Counted from the first letter of the stretch, positions 7,394 through 16,977 are shown. The stretch: 62,792 bases of DNA from Bacteroidales bacterium (GCA_017613375.1 JAGADZ010000032.1:1-62792), one strand, 5' to 3'. Notes: generated by a model from the letters alone, not told the origin. Made by a program: numbers and translations.

Positions 7394-9784
7394 TTAAAAT
7401 TTAAAGCTATATGACACAGACGGTATTATTGGGAACAACGACATCTGCATCAACGACGAGTTATAGTTTACGCCATTGACATTGCTGTGACGTCCATACA
7501 CCTCCATCACGATAAAAGGATTCTGTCTGTTGTACACATTATATACGCTGAGACTGATGGTTCGCACACCGTGCTTTTTCTCCTTGTGAAAATTCACTCC
7601 TATATCCATTCTGTGATACGGAGGCATGCGAAAATTATTACGGTTTTCTATATATGGCACCGTCTGACCTGTCTCAGGATCGTAATATTCCTGCATCGCC
7701 AATGTTCCAACGTTCCCCGACGAGAAGACCCAAGAAACACTGCAGTCAAATTCTTTGCTATACTTATAGTTAATCACTATGGAGAGATCATGCCTGCGGT
7801 CATATTTGGCCGGGAAAGGCTCCCCGTTGTTCAGAGTCTGTCCCTCGCGATCAAACAGACGCATCGTCTTGCTCCATGTATAGCCCAGCCATCCCGTCAC
7901 CTTGCCTATCGTCCGCTGAGCCAAGAACTCGACACCGTAAGACCATCCGTCGCCCATACAGACCTTGTCCTCCCATCCCGACGACATGGCGAAGAAACTC
8001 GCTCCGTCGCGGTACTCAAGCATATTTTGCATTTTTTTGTAGTACAGCTCCATGGACAAATCCGCAAGACCTTTGAAGTTATAGAACGCTCCTGCCGCCA
8101 CCTGATGAGCATACATCGGTTCTATGCGTGCCGTGACAGGCACCCATAAGTCTGTAGGCAGACTTATGGTACTGTTCGACAGCTGGTGCATATATTGTGT
8201 CATATATGAATATCCTGCCTTTATCGACAAGTCGTCGCTGAGCATGACACGTCCGCTGAGCCGCGGTTGCACCGACGGATAGAACGTACCCTGTACTGCA
8301 AAACCTGTAACATTGATTCCTCCATTGATTTTAAAAGTCTCCGAGATAGACCAGTCGTCCTCGAAAAACAGAGTGATTTCATTTGCATGGACGACGCTCT
8401 GACCGATAACCGTGTCATAAGTGTAACGGTCGTCCCCTTCTATGGCCTCAATCTTGTTGCCGGTAACATCAGGCTGGAAAATATGGTGCAGCGTTGATGC
8501 TCCGAACTTTATCATATGGTCTGGATTAGGCTGATAGTCGAAATCCACTTTACCTGTTATATCCCTAATGCCAGACTTATAATACATTTCCATGAAACTG
8601 TAACTCACCACATCGTCATAGAAATCATTCTCTTCAATGGCTATACTTACATCGTTGCGGTAGCGTGTGAAAGCACCCGTGACATTCATGAATATTTTTG
8701 GAGTGAGCTCATAGTTCCATCTCAACGACGTAACCATATTGCCCCAATTGTATCCCAGCTTGAGGCTCTCGTCCGACGTATAACCATAGTTGTATTTCAC
8801 GCGGGCATAGATTTTGTCATCGCCAGAATACCAACTGGCTATAAGTCTACTACGGTCACTGAACCTGTGTGTCACTTTGGCATTCAGGTCATAGAAAAAA
8901 TAGCCTGCATTTGTGCGGCCCAAATCCTCCATTGTGCCCAAAGCCATTATCATAGGCTGCATCAAAATGTCGAAGTAAGTCCGCCTGAAACTGATGTTGA
9001 ACGTCGTCTTATCCTTGTACAGAGGTCCCTCAAGATTTACTTTGGCAGCAATAACCCCTATCGAGAGATTGCCGTGCAACTGTTTGTTGTTACCATCATT
9101 GCTGGTAATGTCAAGCACCGATGACAGGCGTCCGCCAAAGTGTGCCGGAAAACTCCCCTTGTACAACGTGACATTCTTTATTGCGTCGGCATTGAAAGCC
9201 GAGAAAAAGCCTCCAAGATGGTTTACATTATACAATGGCACTCCGTCGAGCAGAAAGAGATTCTGGTCTGGGCCGCCGCCACGCACATATATCCCGGAAA
9301 GACCCTCCGTCCCAGATTGTACACCCGGTAATAATTGCAATGCCTTCAGCACGTCGGTCTCGCCAAACATTACAGGCACCGACTTAATATGCTCTACAGG
9401 AATTACCATGGCACTCATCTGTGACGACTGTGGTGAACTGACGCGGTCAGCCCTGATCGTGACCGTATTCAAATTCACCGCAGCGGTATGAAGACTAACA
9501 TTCAACTCTTTGTTATTATGCAAAGCGAAGCTGTCCAATACCGTCTTATAGCCCACATATGAAAACCTCAGCATTACATCACCTGAAGGAATTGTCAGCG
9601 AATAGCGTCCCTCAGTATTGGAGACAACACCTTTGCCAGAATTCATATCATAGATTGTGACACCTATAAGCGTCTCTCCGGAAACCGAGTCACGCACCGT
9701 GCCGCGAATCGTATAGCTCTGCGACATCGCACTCAAAGAGATGAGCAGCAAAGAAAGGAATAGAACTATCTTTTTTGATGTCAT
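7394..9784 (-). CDS. TonB-dependent outer-membrane receptor with carboxypeptidase-like N-terminal domain
   Basis: A 796-residue receptor. The signal peptide is 1-22 (ending AMSQ). A carboxypeptidase-regulatory-like beta-sandwich (about 24-105, YTIRGTVRDSVSGETLIGVTIYD start) comes next. The plug domain follows (about 115-225, with LQLLPGVQSGTEGLSGIYVRGG and FLLDGVPLYN), and a 22-strand barrel ends in an aromatic C-terminal strand, YSFKF. This class imports large or scarce nutrients using TonB energy. The DUF4249 gene directly downstream is its usual partner. The ligand is unknown. Upstream, 12 bp away, is a potassium channel gene, an uncommon neighbour for a receptor. Confidence 0.92.
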   Translation of the reverse strand: MTSKKIVLFLSLLLISLSAMSQSYTIRGTVRDSVSGETLIGVTIYDMNSGKGVVSNTEGRYSLTIPSGDVMLRFSYVGYKTVLDSFALHNNKELNVSLHTAAVNLNTVTIRADRVSSPQSSQMSAMVIPVEHIKSVPVMFGETDVLKALQLLPGVQSGTEGLSGIYVRGGGPDQNLFLLDGVPLYNVNHLGGFFSAFNADAIKNVTLYKGSFPAHFGGRLSSVLDITSNDGNNKQLHGNLSIGVIAAKVNLEGPLYKDKTTFNISFRRTYFDILMQPMIMALGTMEDLGRTNAGYFFYDLNAKVTHRFSDRSRLIASWYSGDDKIYARVKYNYGYTSDESLKLGYNWGNMVTSLRWNYELTPKIFMNVTGAFTRYRNDVSIAIEENDFYDDVVSYSFMEMYYKSGIRDITGKVDFDYQPNPDHMIKFGASTLHHIFQPDVTGNKIEAIEGDDRYTYDTVIGQSVVHANEITLFFEDDWSISETFKINGGINVTGFAVQGTFYPSVQPRLSGRVMLSDDLSIKAGYSYMTQYMHQLSNSTISLPTDLWVPVTARIEPMYAHQVAAGAFYNFKGLADLSMELYYKKMQNMLEYRDGASFFAMSSGWEDKVCMGDGWSYGVEFLAQRTIGKVTGWLGYTWSKTMRLFDREGQTLNNGEPFPAKYDRRHDLSIVINYKYSKEFDCSVSWVFSSGNVGTLAMQEYYDPETGQTVPYIENRNNFRMPPYHRMDIGVNFHKEKKHGVRTISLSVYNVYNRQNPFIVMEVYGRHSNVNGVNYNSSLMQMSLFPIIPSVSYSFKF

Positions 9785-9796
9785 ACAGTAAGTTTT

Positions 9797-10930
9797 TTAG
9801 TCATTCGTCTCATCGGAAAAGAAATTATTAATCCAGCCTCTTGGCTGTGTTTTTGACAGCCGGGTACCGCAATAACGACAGAAGCGTGCCGCAAGGTCTT
9901 CCTCCGTATGTCCACATCGTGGACAGAAGCGGGGACTCTGTCCCACAACAGGACGGTCGTCTTCATACTCGTTGAACTCGGCCGGAACGGTATCGTCGTC
10001 ATCGTCGTCATCCTGCCTGTACTCGTGTATAGTCTCACCTACAACAATGCCTGTAGGTACAGCAATAATAGAATAACCGAGCAGCATGACAATCATTGAA
10101 ATAAACTGTCCCATAGGCGTCACCGGCGATATGTCGCCATAGCCCACCGTGGTTATTGTGACAACAGCCCAGTATATTGCCGTGGGAATGCTCGTCATGG
10201 CAGGATTCTTGTCATGCTCAAACATATATACTATGGCTCCGAGAATAATTGCCGTAATAAAAACAAAGAGCATGAATATCAGAATCTTTGTAAGACTGCG
10301 GCGGAGAGCGTTCATCAGATGAAAACTCTCATGAAGGAAACGCTGCATATTGAATATGCGGAAGATACGTAGTGTTCGCAGAATACGCAAAACCGTAAGG
10401 GTTTGTGTGGCGGGGATAACCAAACTTAAATACGCAGGGAATATTGAGAGGAAGTCAATAATACCATAGAATGAGAAGACATATTTCCAAGGTTTCTGGA
10501 GGCAATAGATACGAAGATAATATTCAAATGTGAAAATCAAAGTAAACACCCACTCCAAGCCTTTCAATACCCAACGCATATTGGCATGGACAGCCTCAAA
10601 GCTGTCAAGCGTGATTACCAAAAGATTGAGTCCAATAAGAATCAACAGCCAAATATCGAAACGTTTTCCAGCAGGAGTGTCAGCCTTGAAGATAATAGTA
10701 TATATCTCTTTCTTGGAAATATTGCGATAACGTTTAGGTATCAACACCTTGAAAAGGAGCCAATGGAAGAAATTACCTACGGCAACCACTATCCTCTTTC
10801 CTATGTGCCTGTAATTGAGACCCAGGAAGAAACCGCTCAATTTCTTCCACAACAAGACAAGAGGATGACTGATGCAATACCACAACAGCATTAAAGCCTT
10901 TATGAAAATGTTTGTTTTTTCCCCTTTCAT
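9797..10930 (-). CDS. Voltage-gated-type potassium channel with C-terminal zinc ribbon
   Basis: A 377-residue six-helix ion channel. Transmembrane segments lie at about 92-109, 125-142, 151-171, 215-235 and 276-296. An arginine-rich S4-like segment is at 181-196 (VLRILRTLRIFRIF) and the selectivity filter TVGYGD at 261-266. An unusual basic N-terminal ~85 residues with two hydrophobic stretches precedes S1. The cytoplasmic C-terminus has an acidic run of seven Asp (307-313) and then a zinc ribbon with Cys336/Cys339 and Cys351/Cys354. It is predicted to conduct K+ across the inner membrane, perhaps gated by voltage. It sits between the M16 peptidase (13 bp) and the TonB receptor (12 bp) in one operon. 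Confidence 0.88.
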   Translation of the reverse strand: MKGEKTNIFIKALMLLWYCISHPLVLLWKKLSGFFLGLNYRHIGKRIVVAVGNFFHWLLFKVLIPKRYRNISKKEIYTIIFKADTPAGKRFDIWLLILIGLNLLVITLDSFEAVHANMRWVLKGLEWVFTLIFTFEYYLRIYCLQKPWKYVFSFYGIIDFLSIFPAYLSLVIPATQTLTVLRILRTLRIFRIFNMQRFLHESFHLMNALRRSLTKILIFMLFVFITAIILGAIVYMFEHDKNPAMTSIPTAIYWAVVTITTVGYGDISPVTPMGQFISMIVMLLGYSIIAVPTGIVVGETIHEYRQDDDDDDDTVPAEFNEYEDDRPVVGQSPRFCPRCGHTEEDLAARFCRYCGTRLSKTQPRGWINNFFSDETND

Positions 10931-10943
10931 TGTAACATTATTT

Positions 10944-12179
10944 CTATTTCCGATTATAGAACAGTACCGACTGATGCTCGTGACGGAACAACGATTTCGC
11001 CACCCTTTGTATATCGTCAGGCGTCACCTTACGATACAGCTGCGGTTCCTCGTTTATCCATTCCACATGTCCAAGTCTCTCATAGTAACAGAGCGACATG
11101 GCACAGTCCAAAGCCTTGTACTGCGAATATAAAAAAGTGGATTCAAATCTATTTATCACTTTTGTCAATTCTTTGTCAGTCAATACCGTATCAGACAAAC
11201 ACTGTAATTCATCATCAACAGCCTGGAGTGCTTTGGCACTGTCAACACCGTCACGTACCTTGCCAGACACAACAAAAAGGCCCGGCCCGCTTTCTCCTGT
11301 GATATAGGCGTCGACATCGGTGAAAAGCTCACTCTCCTTGACTAATTTGTTATAGAAACGTGACGATTTGCCACTTGACAATATGTCACTGACAAGGTCC
11401 GCGGCACGGTACATATCATCACAACGTTCCTCCATGACATACCCTGCATAAAAAGCATTGGAAGGCACATCGCGGTGCACCGTCAGGCTACGCCATGCGT
11501 CTTGTTCAGGCTCTTTGGGCAACTGACGGCATATTTCAGGCCCCGGTGCGATGTCGCCATACCATTTTGCAACCAAGGAATAAACTTCGTCCGCTTTCAC
11601 CGGGCCGACGACAGCAATGACAGCATTGTTTGGACGGTAGAATTTACGGAAGAAACACTCCACATCGTCCAACGTGGCTTGCTGAACATGACGTATATCA
11701 CTCCCTATCGTGCTCCATCTATATGGATGCACCTTGTAACACAGAGGCCTTAGCAGCATCCACACGTCGCCATAGGGCTGATTGACATAACGGTAATTAT
11801 ATTCCTCGGTCACCACCGACTGCTGCACCTGCAGGGCATGCTGCGAGATATTGAGATACTGCATACGGTCGGATTCCAGCCATAATGCAGTCTCCAAATA
11901 ACGGGCAGGCAATGTGATGTAATAGTTGGTGTAGTCGTTGTTGGTGAAGGCATTGGAGTCTCCCCCGACATTATTGACAACAGATTCGAAATCAGGTATA
12001 TTTCGCGTACCGCCAAACATCAGATGTTCAAACAGATGGGCAAAGCCTGTACGCGAGGGATCCTCATCACGGGCACCGACATTATACAACGTATTCACTG
12101 TCACCAACGGCGTGCTGTTGTCTTCCGACACCAGTAGCGTCAGTCCGTTGTGAAGCCTGTATTTGCAATACTTTATCAT
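10944..12179 (-). CDS. M16 family zinc metallopeptidase
   Basis: A 411-residue single-module insulinase/pitrilysin-type peptidase. The inverted zinc motif HxxEH is His48-Leu-Phe-Glu51-His52 in FAHLFEHLMF, with the third ligand Glu126 (VVTEEYNYR) 74 residues later, the normal spacing. The second half is the M16_C structural domain. There is no signal peptide, so it is either cytoplasmic or exported in an unrecognised way. Many bacterial M16B enzymes work as pairs of active and inactive subunits; no second copy is seen nearby. It is the first gene of the M16 / K+ channel / TonB receptor / DUF4249 operon and is divergent from the barrel protein at 12460. Confidence 0.9.
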   Translation of the reverse strand: MIKYCKYRLHNGLTLLVSEDNSTPLVTVNTLYNVGARDEDPSRTGFAHLFEHLMFGGTRNIPDFESVVNNVGGDSNAFTNNDYTNYYITLPARYLETALWLESDRMQYLNISQHALQVQQSVVTEEYNYRYVNQPYGDVWMLLRPLCYKVHPYRWSTIGSDIRHVQQATLDDVECFFRKFYRPNNAVIAVVGPVKADEVYSLVAKWYGDIAPGPEICRQLPKEPEQDAWRSLTVHRDVPSNAFYAGYVMEERCDDMYRAADLVSDILSSGKSSRFYNKLVKESELFTDVDAYITGESGPGLFVVSGKVRDGVDSAKALQAVDDELQCLSDTVLTDKELTKVINRFESTFLYSQYKALDCAMSLCYYERLGHVEWINEEPQLYRKVTPDDIQRVAKSLFRHEHQSVLFYNRK

Positions 12180-12459
12180 GTCCTGCCCTCAATGTTTCCA
12201 CTAATAACGGATATGGGAAAAAAATATTTTGCTCTGATGAAATAAATGCGGCTTTTCGAATACTAATAATAGACTGACGGAGGGGGAGATTGCATTTATG
12301 GCATTACACTCCCATTATCTAAAATATATTCTGTTCATTTTCAGCGACCGAGATAAAATCCTGTATAAATCACACATCTACAATAAAAAATAAAACTGCT
12401 TTGAAATAATAAAAAAGAGACAAAACTGTTATTATATCAATTTAACAAAAAATCATATC
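12180..12459. other. Divergent intergenic region
   Basis: 280 bp of AT-rich DNA between two divergent transcription units. No complete TAnnTTTG box was found for either side. CTGCTTTG about 70 bp before the plus-strand start is a near match only. No gene, repeat or terminator was recognised. Confidence 0.5.
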
Positions 12460-15159
12460 ATGCAAAAAAACACGATAAAACGGCTTTTAGCATTACTCAT
12501 TTTTACTTTTTTCACAACTATTCTTTCCGCACAACCTGGCGGTCCTGGCGGTCCTCCTCCAAGCGGCCCGCCTCCGGGAGGTTTCCCCGGTGGCCCTCGA
12601 GGAAACGAACGTCAGATGCAGCAAGCCCAGCAGAGAGGTTCGAGTGTACGTCAGAGAAGAATCAAGACTGCCGGCACAACCTACAAAGTGGTTGGAACCC
12701 TTATCGACAGTTCCAAGAACGAAGCACTTGTTTATGTCAATGTAACCCTTCTGACCAAAGAGGACAGCAGTTTTGTAAAGGGTGCCATCAGCGACATGAA
12801 TGGCTATTTTGAAGTCAAGGAAGTTCCCGCAGGAGAATATTATCTTCGTGTATCATATGTAGGATATCTGACACGGTTCATCCCTGTCACCGTGACCAAC
12901 AACACTGCTCTTGGCGCCATAAATATGCGACAAGGGGCGGCACAGCTTAGAACTGTCAAGATAACAGCCGCGCGACCTCTTTACTCAATGGAGGGCGAAA
13001 AAATGATATACAACGTTGCCGACGACCCTTCCATACAAAGCGGTACCACCACGGATGCCTTGCAGAACGCCCCTGGTGTGGAGGTGGATATCGAAGGGAA
13101 CATCACCCTGCGTGGAGTCAGCAGCGTGGAAATATGGGTTAACGACAAGCCGTCGAAACTCACCGCAGAGAACCTCAAAACCTACCTTGAGACCCTTCCT
13201 GCCAACGCTCTTGACCGTATAGAGACCATCACCAACCCGTCGGCAAAATACGCCACCGACGCCGATGCTGTGATCAACATCATCACATCGGCACATATCA
13301 AAAAGAACCATTTTATCAGCTTCGGCGTCAATGCCGCCACACAGCCCAACTTTGGGCCATGGCTCAGCTACACCTGGGCCAATGAGAAGCTCAGCATCAA
13401 CTTCTTCGCAGGCGGACGTTTCAGCAACCGCCAAAGCGATGCCACAGGCTGGAGCCGCACTTACGACAAAGACCCCTTGCATCCAAACGACACCAACTAC
13501 CGTATTCTCGCCCAACAGGACACCTCGTCGTCACGTTCTTTCTCACGTAATGTCAGCGGCAATTTCGGCCTCAATATCGACTACGAGATTGACAGCACAA
13601 GCGACATAGGGTTCTGGAGCAATTTCAACTTCGACAACTCTGGTTCCTACGACAGCGTCTGGTACCGTAGAGAGATGATAACACCTGCAGCATCAATCTA
13701 CCAGTACAACCAAGCCAACAACCAGAACGGACTATCCATATTCGGCATGTTCGGCGGCAACTATACAAAGAAATTCGACAAATGGGGTCATAACCTTCGT
13801 GTATTCATGTTTGGAAACGTCAGCGGAGGACACAACTACACCAACTACAGCCGTATCTTCACCCAGACCGACACTGCCGACCAATACAACCAGAACACTT
13901 ACAAATATTACGACAACTCCAACCACAGCACCAACCTGAACATAAACGCCCGCTACAACAGGCCTTATAGCCAGAACGGAGAGATGAGCTACGGTCTTGG
14001 ATACAATCTTTCCAATTCCGAACGCGACTACCGTCCCTACCTACTTGCCGAAGCCTATGTCGACGGCGTGACGATACTCGACGAAACTCTCTACGACGCA
14101 CTTCGCCGCTATGTCTATTCAAACCTGGAAAACAGCGTCAGCGCCGATGTCAACTGGACTCACCGTTGGGGCGGCTTCACTCTGCAACTTGGCATGGGGG
14201 CACGCTTAACCAACTCCAATTTCAGCTATAGCGAGACAATAACCCTGCCTGGCGACGAATTCACCAAGTTCTATATAACCTACAACCCCTCCATCCACCT
14301 CAGCTACCGCACCGAAGCGATGCACAACTTCAAGTTGAGCTACACGCTGCGTATGCGTAACCCGTCAGGCTCTCAACTCACCACTTTCCGCACCTACACA
14401 GAGGACAGCTATTCCACGGGTAACCGTGACCTCGGACAGAGCTATACCCACAATGCTGAAGCAGGCTGGACCAAATTCTACAGTTTCGGAAGCATAGGAC
14501 TCGAAGGCTACGGACGCCTCTCAACTGGAGAAATCGACAACCTTACCGATATCACAGACGCTGCCGATGCTTACATAGGACGTATCATCAGCTACTCGAC
14601 CCCCTACAATATTGGTTCGTCATGGCGCTATGGAGCATCACTCAATGCGACCTATCGTCCGAGTGGATTCTTCAATCTCAGACTTTACGCCAATCTTTAT
14701 GACTACGGCTACAGCATGCAATACGACAAGTTGGGTCAGGAGCCATACACAGCAAGCAAATGGAGCTACAGTTTCCGTCTCAATATGTGGACCAAAGTAT
14801 TCAACAAATACCAGATTCACGCCTCTGCAAACTACAGCTCGCCGACTCTCGGCCTCATGAGCGTACGCAGTGCCCGTTACTGGGTCAATTGCGGCGTCCG
14901 TGCCGACTTCTTCAATCGCAAACTCAGTGCCTTTGTCAATATTCAGGACATCTTCAACTGGGGCAAGAAAATCGGCAACTCCAACGCCAATACAAACCCC
15001 TACTACCAAAGCGGAAGTCTAAGCCGCACCCTCAACAGCCGCTATATCAGCGCCGGCTTCACTCTGCGTTTCGGTAAGATGGAACTCGAACGCAACAACC
15101 AGAGCGGTAGTGAAAGCGAAGGTACAGAAACCACAACGACCACATTGACAACAGAATAA
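12460..15159 (+). CDS. Outer-membrane beta-barrel family protein with Pro/Gly-rich N-terminus
   Basis: A 899-residue TonB-receptor-like barrel protein. The signal peptide is 1-25 (LSAQ). A striking Pro/Gly-rich segment follows at 26-48, then a Gln-rich basic stretch. A carboxypeptidase-regulatory-like domain (about 76-155, YKVVGTLIDSSKNEALVYVN) precedes a plug-like domain (about 165-275, with GTTTDALQNAPGVEVDIEGN and NPSAKYATDADAVINII). The long barrel resembles the OMP_b-brl_3 family. The C-terminal ~25 residues are Ser/Glu/Thr-rich rather than ending in the barrel strand. Members of this family lack known ligands; transport or structural roles are both possible. It is transcribed alone. Confidence 0.88.
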   Translation: MQKNTIKRLLALLIFTFFTTILSAQPGGPGGPPPSGPPPGGFPGGPRGNERQMQQAQQRGSSVRQRRIKTAGTTYKVVGTLIDSSKNEALVYVNVTLLTKEDSSFVKGAISDMNGYFEVKEVPAGEYYLRVSYVGYLTRFIPVTVTNNTALGAINMRQGAAQLRTVKITAARPLYSMEGEKMIYNVADDPSIQSGTTTDALQNAPGVEVDIEGNITLRGVSSVEIWVNDKPSKLTAENLKTYLETLPANALDRIETITNPSAKYATDADAVINIITSAHIKKNHFISFGVNAATQPNFGPWLSYTWANEKLSINFFAGGRFSNRQSDATGWSRTYDKDPLHPNDTNYRILAQQDTSSSRSFSRNVSGNFGLNIDYEIDSTSDIGFWSNFNFDNSGSYDSVWYRREMITPAASIYQYNQANNQNGLSIFGMFGGNYTKKFDKWGHNLRVFMFGNVSGGHNYTNYSRIFTQTDTADQYNQNTYKYYDNSNHSTNLNINARYNRPYSQNGEMSYGLGYNLSNSERDYRPYLLAEAYVDGVTILDETLYDALRRYVYSNLENSVSADVNWTHRWGGFTLQLGMGARLTNSNFSYSETITLPGDEFTKFYITYNPSIHLSYRTEAMHNFKLSYTLRMRNPSGSQLTTFRTYTEDSYSTGNRDLGQSYTHNAEAGWTKFYSFGSIGLEGYGRLSTGEIDNLTDITDAADAYIGRIISYSTPYNIGSSWRYGASLNATYRPSGFFNLRLYANLYDYGYSMQYDKLGQEPYTASKWSYSFRLNMWTKVFNKYQIHASANYSSPTLGLMSVRSARYWVNCGVRADFFNRKLSAFVNIQDIFNWGKKIGNSNANTNPYYQSGSLSRTLNSRYISAGFTLRFGKMELERNNQSGSESEGTETTTTTLTTE

Positions 15160-15316
15160 ACAAATATTTTTCCGAATATAGAAAAACACGCGGAAAAAAT
15201 ATGTCAAAATCCGACATTTTAAGTCGGAAAACAAAAGAGGGAGAAGATTACAACTTCTCCCTCTTGCCATATAAAAGCATGAAATACAATATCTCAATAA
15301 AAAAATTAAAAAAAAT

Positions 15317-15347
15317 TTTGTCATTATCGGAAAAGTTAGTACTTTTG
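15317..15347 (+). promoter_or_regulatory. Bacteroidota promoter for tRNA-Gln
   Basis: TTTG at 15317-15320, 19 nt, then TACTTTTG at 15340-15347: a complete match to the Bacteroidota primary promoter. It lies 27 bp before the mature tRNA 5' end. Confidence 0.85.
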
Positions 15348-15374
15348 CAGCCGATTTGAGAGAAACACAAAGAT

Positions 15375-15445
15375 TGTCCAATGGTGTAATGGTAGCACAT
15401 CTGACTCTGGATCAGCCAGTCTAGGTTCGAGTCCTGGTTGGACAA
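15375..15445 (+). tRNA. tRNA-Gln(CTG)
   Basis: A 71-nt cloverleaf with acceptor TGTCCAA / TTGGACA, D-arm GTGT / GCAC, anticodon loop CTCTGGA giving anticodon CTG, and T-arm CTAGG-TTCGAGT-CCTGG. Discriminator A; CCA is not encoded. The 27-43 position of the anticodon stem looks unpaired, otherwise the fold is regular. Confidence 0.9.
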
Positions 15446-15453
15446 CAACAAAG

Positions 15454-15484
15454 AAGAAGCAGCCAAAATCTGGTTGCTTCTTTT
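15454..15484 (+). terminator. Rho-independent terminator after tRNA-Gln
   Basis: A 12-bp stem, AAGAAGCAGCCA / TGGTTGCTTCTT (one G-T pair), with a 5-nt loop and a T-rich end starts 9 nt after the tRNA. Confidence 0.85.
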
Positions 15485-15555
15485 CGTTATACCGTTATCA
15501 TATTACATATCGGCATGTGGTGACAACGGGTTCCAATTCATACAGAATACAGTCC

Positions 15556-15588
15556 AAAAAAAAAGATGCCCTACTCACGTAGAGCATC
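15556..15588 (-). terminator. Terminator of the rpsF-rpsR-rplI operon
   Basis: Read on the minus strand: GATGCTCTAC, loop GTGA, GTAGGGCATC (10 bp with one G-T pair), followed by nine T residues. It lies ~70 bp beyond the rplI stop. Confidence 0.88.
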
Positions 15589-15630
15589 CAACCTAAAAAT
15601 TGTACTATGAAAAAGAAAACTCAAATTAAT

Positions 15631-15649
15631 GGTTGCTTGGAAAGCAACC
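15631..15649. other. Small perfect hairpin downstream of rplI
   Basis: GGTTGCTT-GGA-AAGCAACC, an 8-bp perfect stem with a 3-nt loop, lies between the rplI stop and the operon terminator. It has no T-run, so it is more likely an RNA-stability element than a terminator. Role unknown. Confidence 0.5.
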
Positions 15650-15659
15650 GTGCCTCGTC

Positions 15660-16133
15660 TTAAGCCTCTGCAGGTGCTGCAGGAGCGTCTGACACTACCT
15701 CAAGGTTAAGTTGAGCCTTGATGTCGCGATAGACATTGACGATAGCTGTATAAGTGCCGACCTCTTTAATCTTAGCACCATCTACAACGATTTTCTTACG
15801 ATCAACGTCATAGTTGTATTGTTCCTTAAGAGCCTCGGCAATCTGAATATTATTGACCGAGCCGAAGAGCTGGCCATTCTCACCAACCTTGGTAAGCAGG
15901 CGAACATTCTTGCCATCGAGAGCAGCTTTCAAGGTCTCAGCATCTTTACGAAGCTTTTCCTCTTTAAAAGCACGCTGACGAAGAGTCTCGGCATGGATTT
16001 TCTTGTTGACAGGAGTAGCTATGATAGCCATACCCTGAGGGAGGAGGTAATTGTTGGCGTAACCGTTCTTTACAGTTACGATATCGTCCTTATATCCCAA
16101 ATTGGCAACGTCTTGTTTCAGTATAATTTCCAT
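15660..16133 (-). CDS. rplI: Large ribosomal subunit protein bL9
   Basis: bL9, a 157-residue elongated protein binding 23S rRNA near the base of the L1 stalk. The N-terminal domain has the family hallmark DVANLGYKDDIVTVKNGYAN-type start with NNYLLPQGMA. A long central helix and the C-terminal domain (KVGENGQLFGSVNNIQIAEAL) follow, then a short Ala/Pro-rich tail. Last gene of the three-gene ribosomal operon, 18 bp after rpsR. Confidence 0.97.
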   Translation of the reverse strand: MEIILKQDVANLGYKDDIVTVKNGYANNYLLPQGMAIIATPVNKKIHAETLRQRAFKEEKLRKDAETLKAALDGKNVRLLTKVGENGQLFGSVNNIQIAEALKEQYNYDVDRKKIVVDGAKIKEVGTYTAIVNVYRDIKAQLNLEVVSDAPAAPAEA

Positions 16134-16151
16134 TATCTCTTCCTCCTTGTA

Positions 16152-16418
16152 TTATTTTAAACAATCGGCGACATAGGGAAGCAAAGCCAAGTGGCGAGCT
16201 CTCTTGATAGCCTGGGACACTCTTTTCTGATACTTGTTAGAAGTTCCGGTGATGCGACGGGGCAGTATCTTACCCTGTTCATTGACGAATTTCAGAAGGA
16301 AATCAGCATCTTTGTAGTCAATGTACTTAATACCGAGTTTTTTAAAACGGCAGTATTTCTTGCGCTGTGTTTCAACAGCAATAGGGGTCAAATATTTTAT
16401 CTCTGTTTCGTTAGCCAT
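16152..16418 (-). CDS. rpsR: Small ribosomal subunit protein bS18
   Basis: bS18, 88 residues, binds 16S rRNA in the platform as a dimer with bS6. Recognised by [18 protein letters not shown] and the C-terminal [20 protein letters not shown]-type block with RHLALLPYV. It sits between rpsF and rplI without the ssb gene found between them in many other phyla. Confidence 0.97.
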   Translation of the reverse strand: MANETEIKYLTPIAVETQRKKYCRFKKLGIKYIDYKDADFLLKFVNEQGKILPRRITGTSNKYQKRVSQAIKRARHLALLPYVADCLK

Positions 16419-16455
16419 GATTCTATGTTTTTTATGGTTTACAAATAGCAGTTAA

Positions 16456-16818
16456 TTAGTTTTGCTCTGCAGGAGCCTCTACCTGCTGTTGTTTTGCGGC
16501 ACGTTTCTTCTCATTGTATGCAATTGCATGTTTGTCAAGTGATACCGTGAGGAAACGAAGCAGACGCTCATCACGCTTGTAGGCCACTTCGAGATCAGCG
16601 ATAACGCTACCCTCGGCCTTGAACTCGATGAGGTAATAGAATCCAGTGGTTTTTTTCTTAATAGGATAAGCAAGCTTACGCATACCCCAATTGTTGGTGT
16701 GTACGATCTCCGCACCACGATTGGACAAAAAGTCCGTGTACTTTTTTACCGTTTCCTTCATCTGGTCGTCAGACAAAACGGGAGTTACAATGAAAACGGT
16801 TTCGTATTGTTTTACCAT
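16456..16818 (-). CDS. rpsF: Small ribosomal subunit protein bS6
   Basis: bS6, 120 residues, starting [17 protein letters not shown], with the conserved [21 protein letters not shown] region, ending in an Ala/Gln-rich tail. First gene of the operon. It begins 49 bp after tRNA-Thr, and no TAnnTTTG box lies in that gap, so it may be read from the tRNA-cluster promoter. In other bacteria bS6:bS18 can bind the operon leader to autoregulate; no leader fold was verified here. Confidence 0.97.
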   Translation of the reverse strand: MVKQYETVFIVTPVLSDDQMKETVKKYTDFLSNRGAEIVHTNNWGMRKLAYPIKKKTTGFYYLIEFKAEGSVIADLEVAYKRDERLLRFLTVSLDKHAIAYNEKKRAAKQQQVEAPAEQN

Positions 16819-16867
16819 TACTTATTAAATATTTTATGAATAAAAAAATTCAATAAAAAAAAAACTG

Positions 16868-16940
<73 letters not shown>

Positions 16941-16977
16941 AAGCATATCAAGGTGCATGCGGTTGTTTGGAGATTTG

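Noticed and set aside
12985-13515. Minus-strand open frames opposite the barrel protein at 12460
   Set aside because: They are shadows of the strongly coding plus strand and have no recognised domain.
15607-15663. Small plus-strand frame MKKKTQINGCLESNRASS
   Set aside because: 18 codons overlapping the end of rplI and a hairpin; no supporting promoter or conservation visible.
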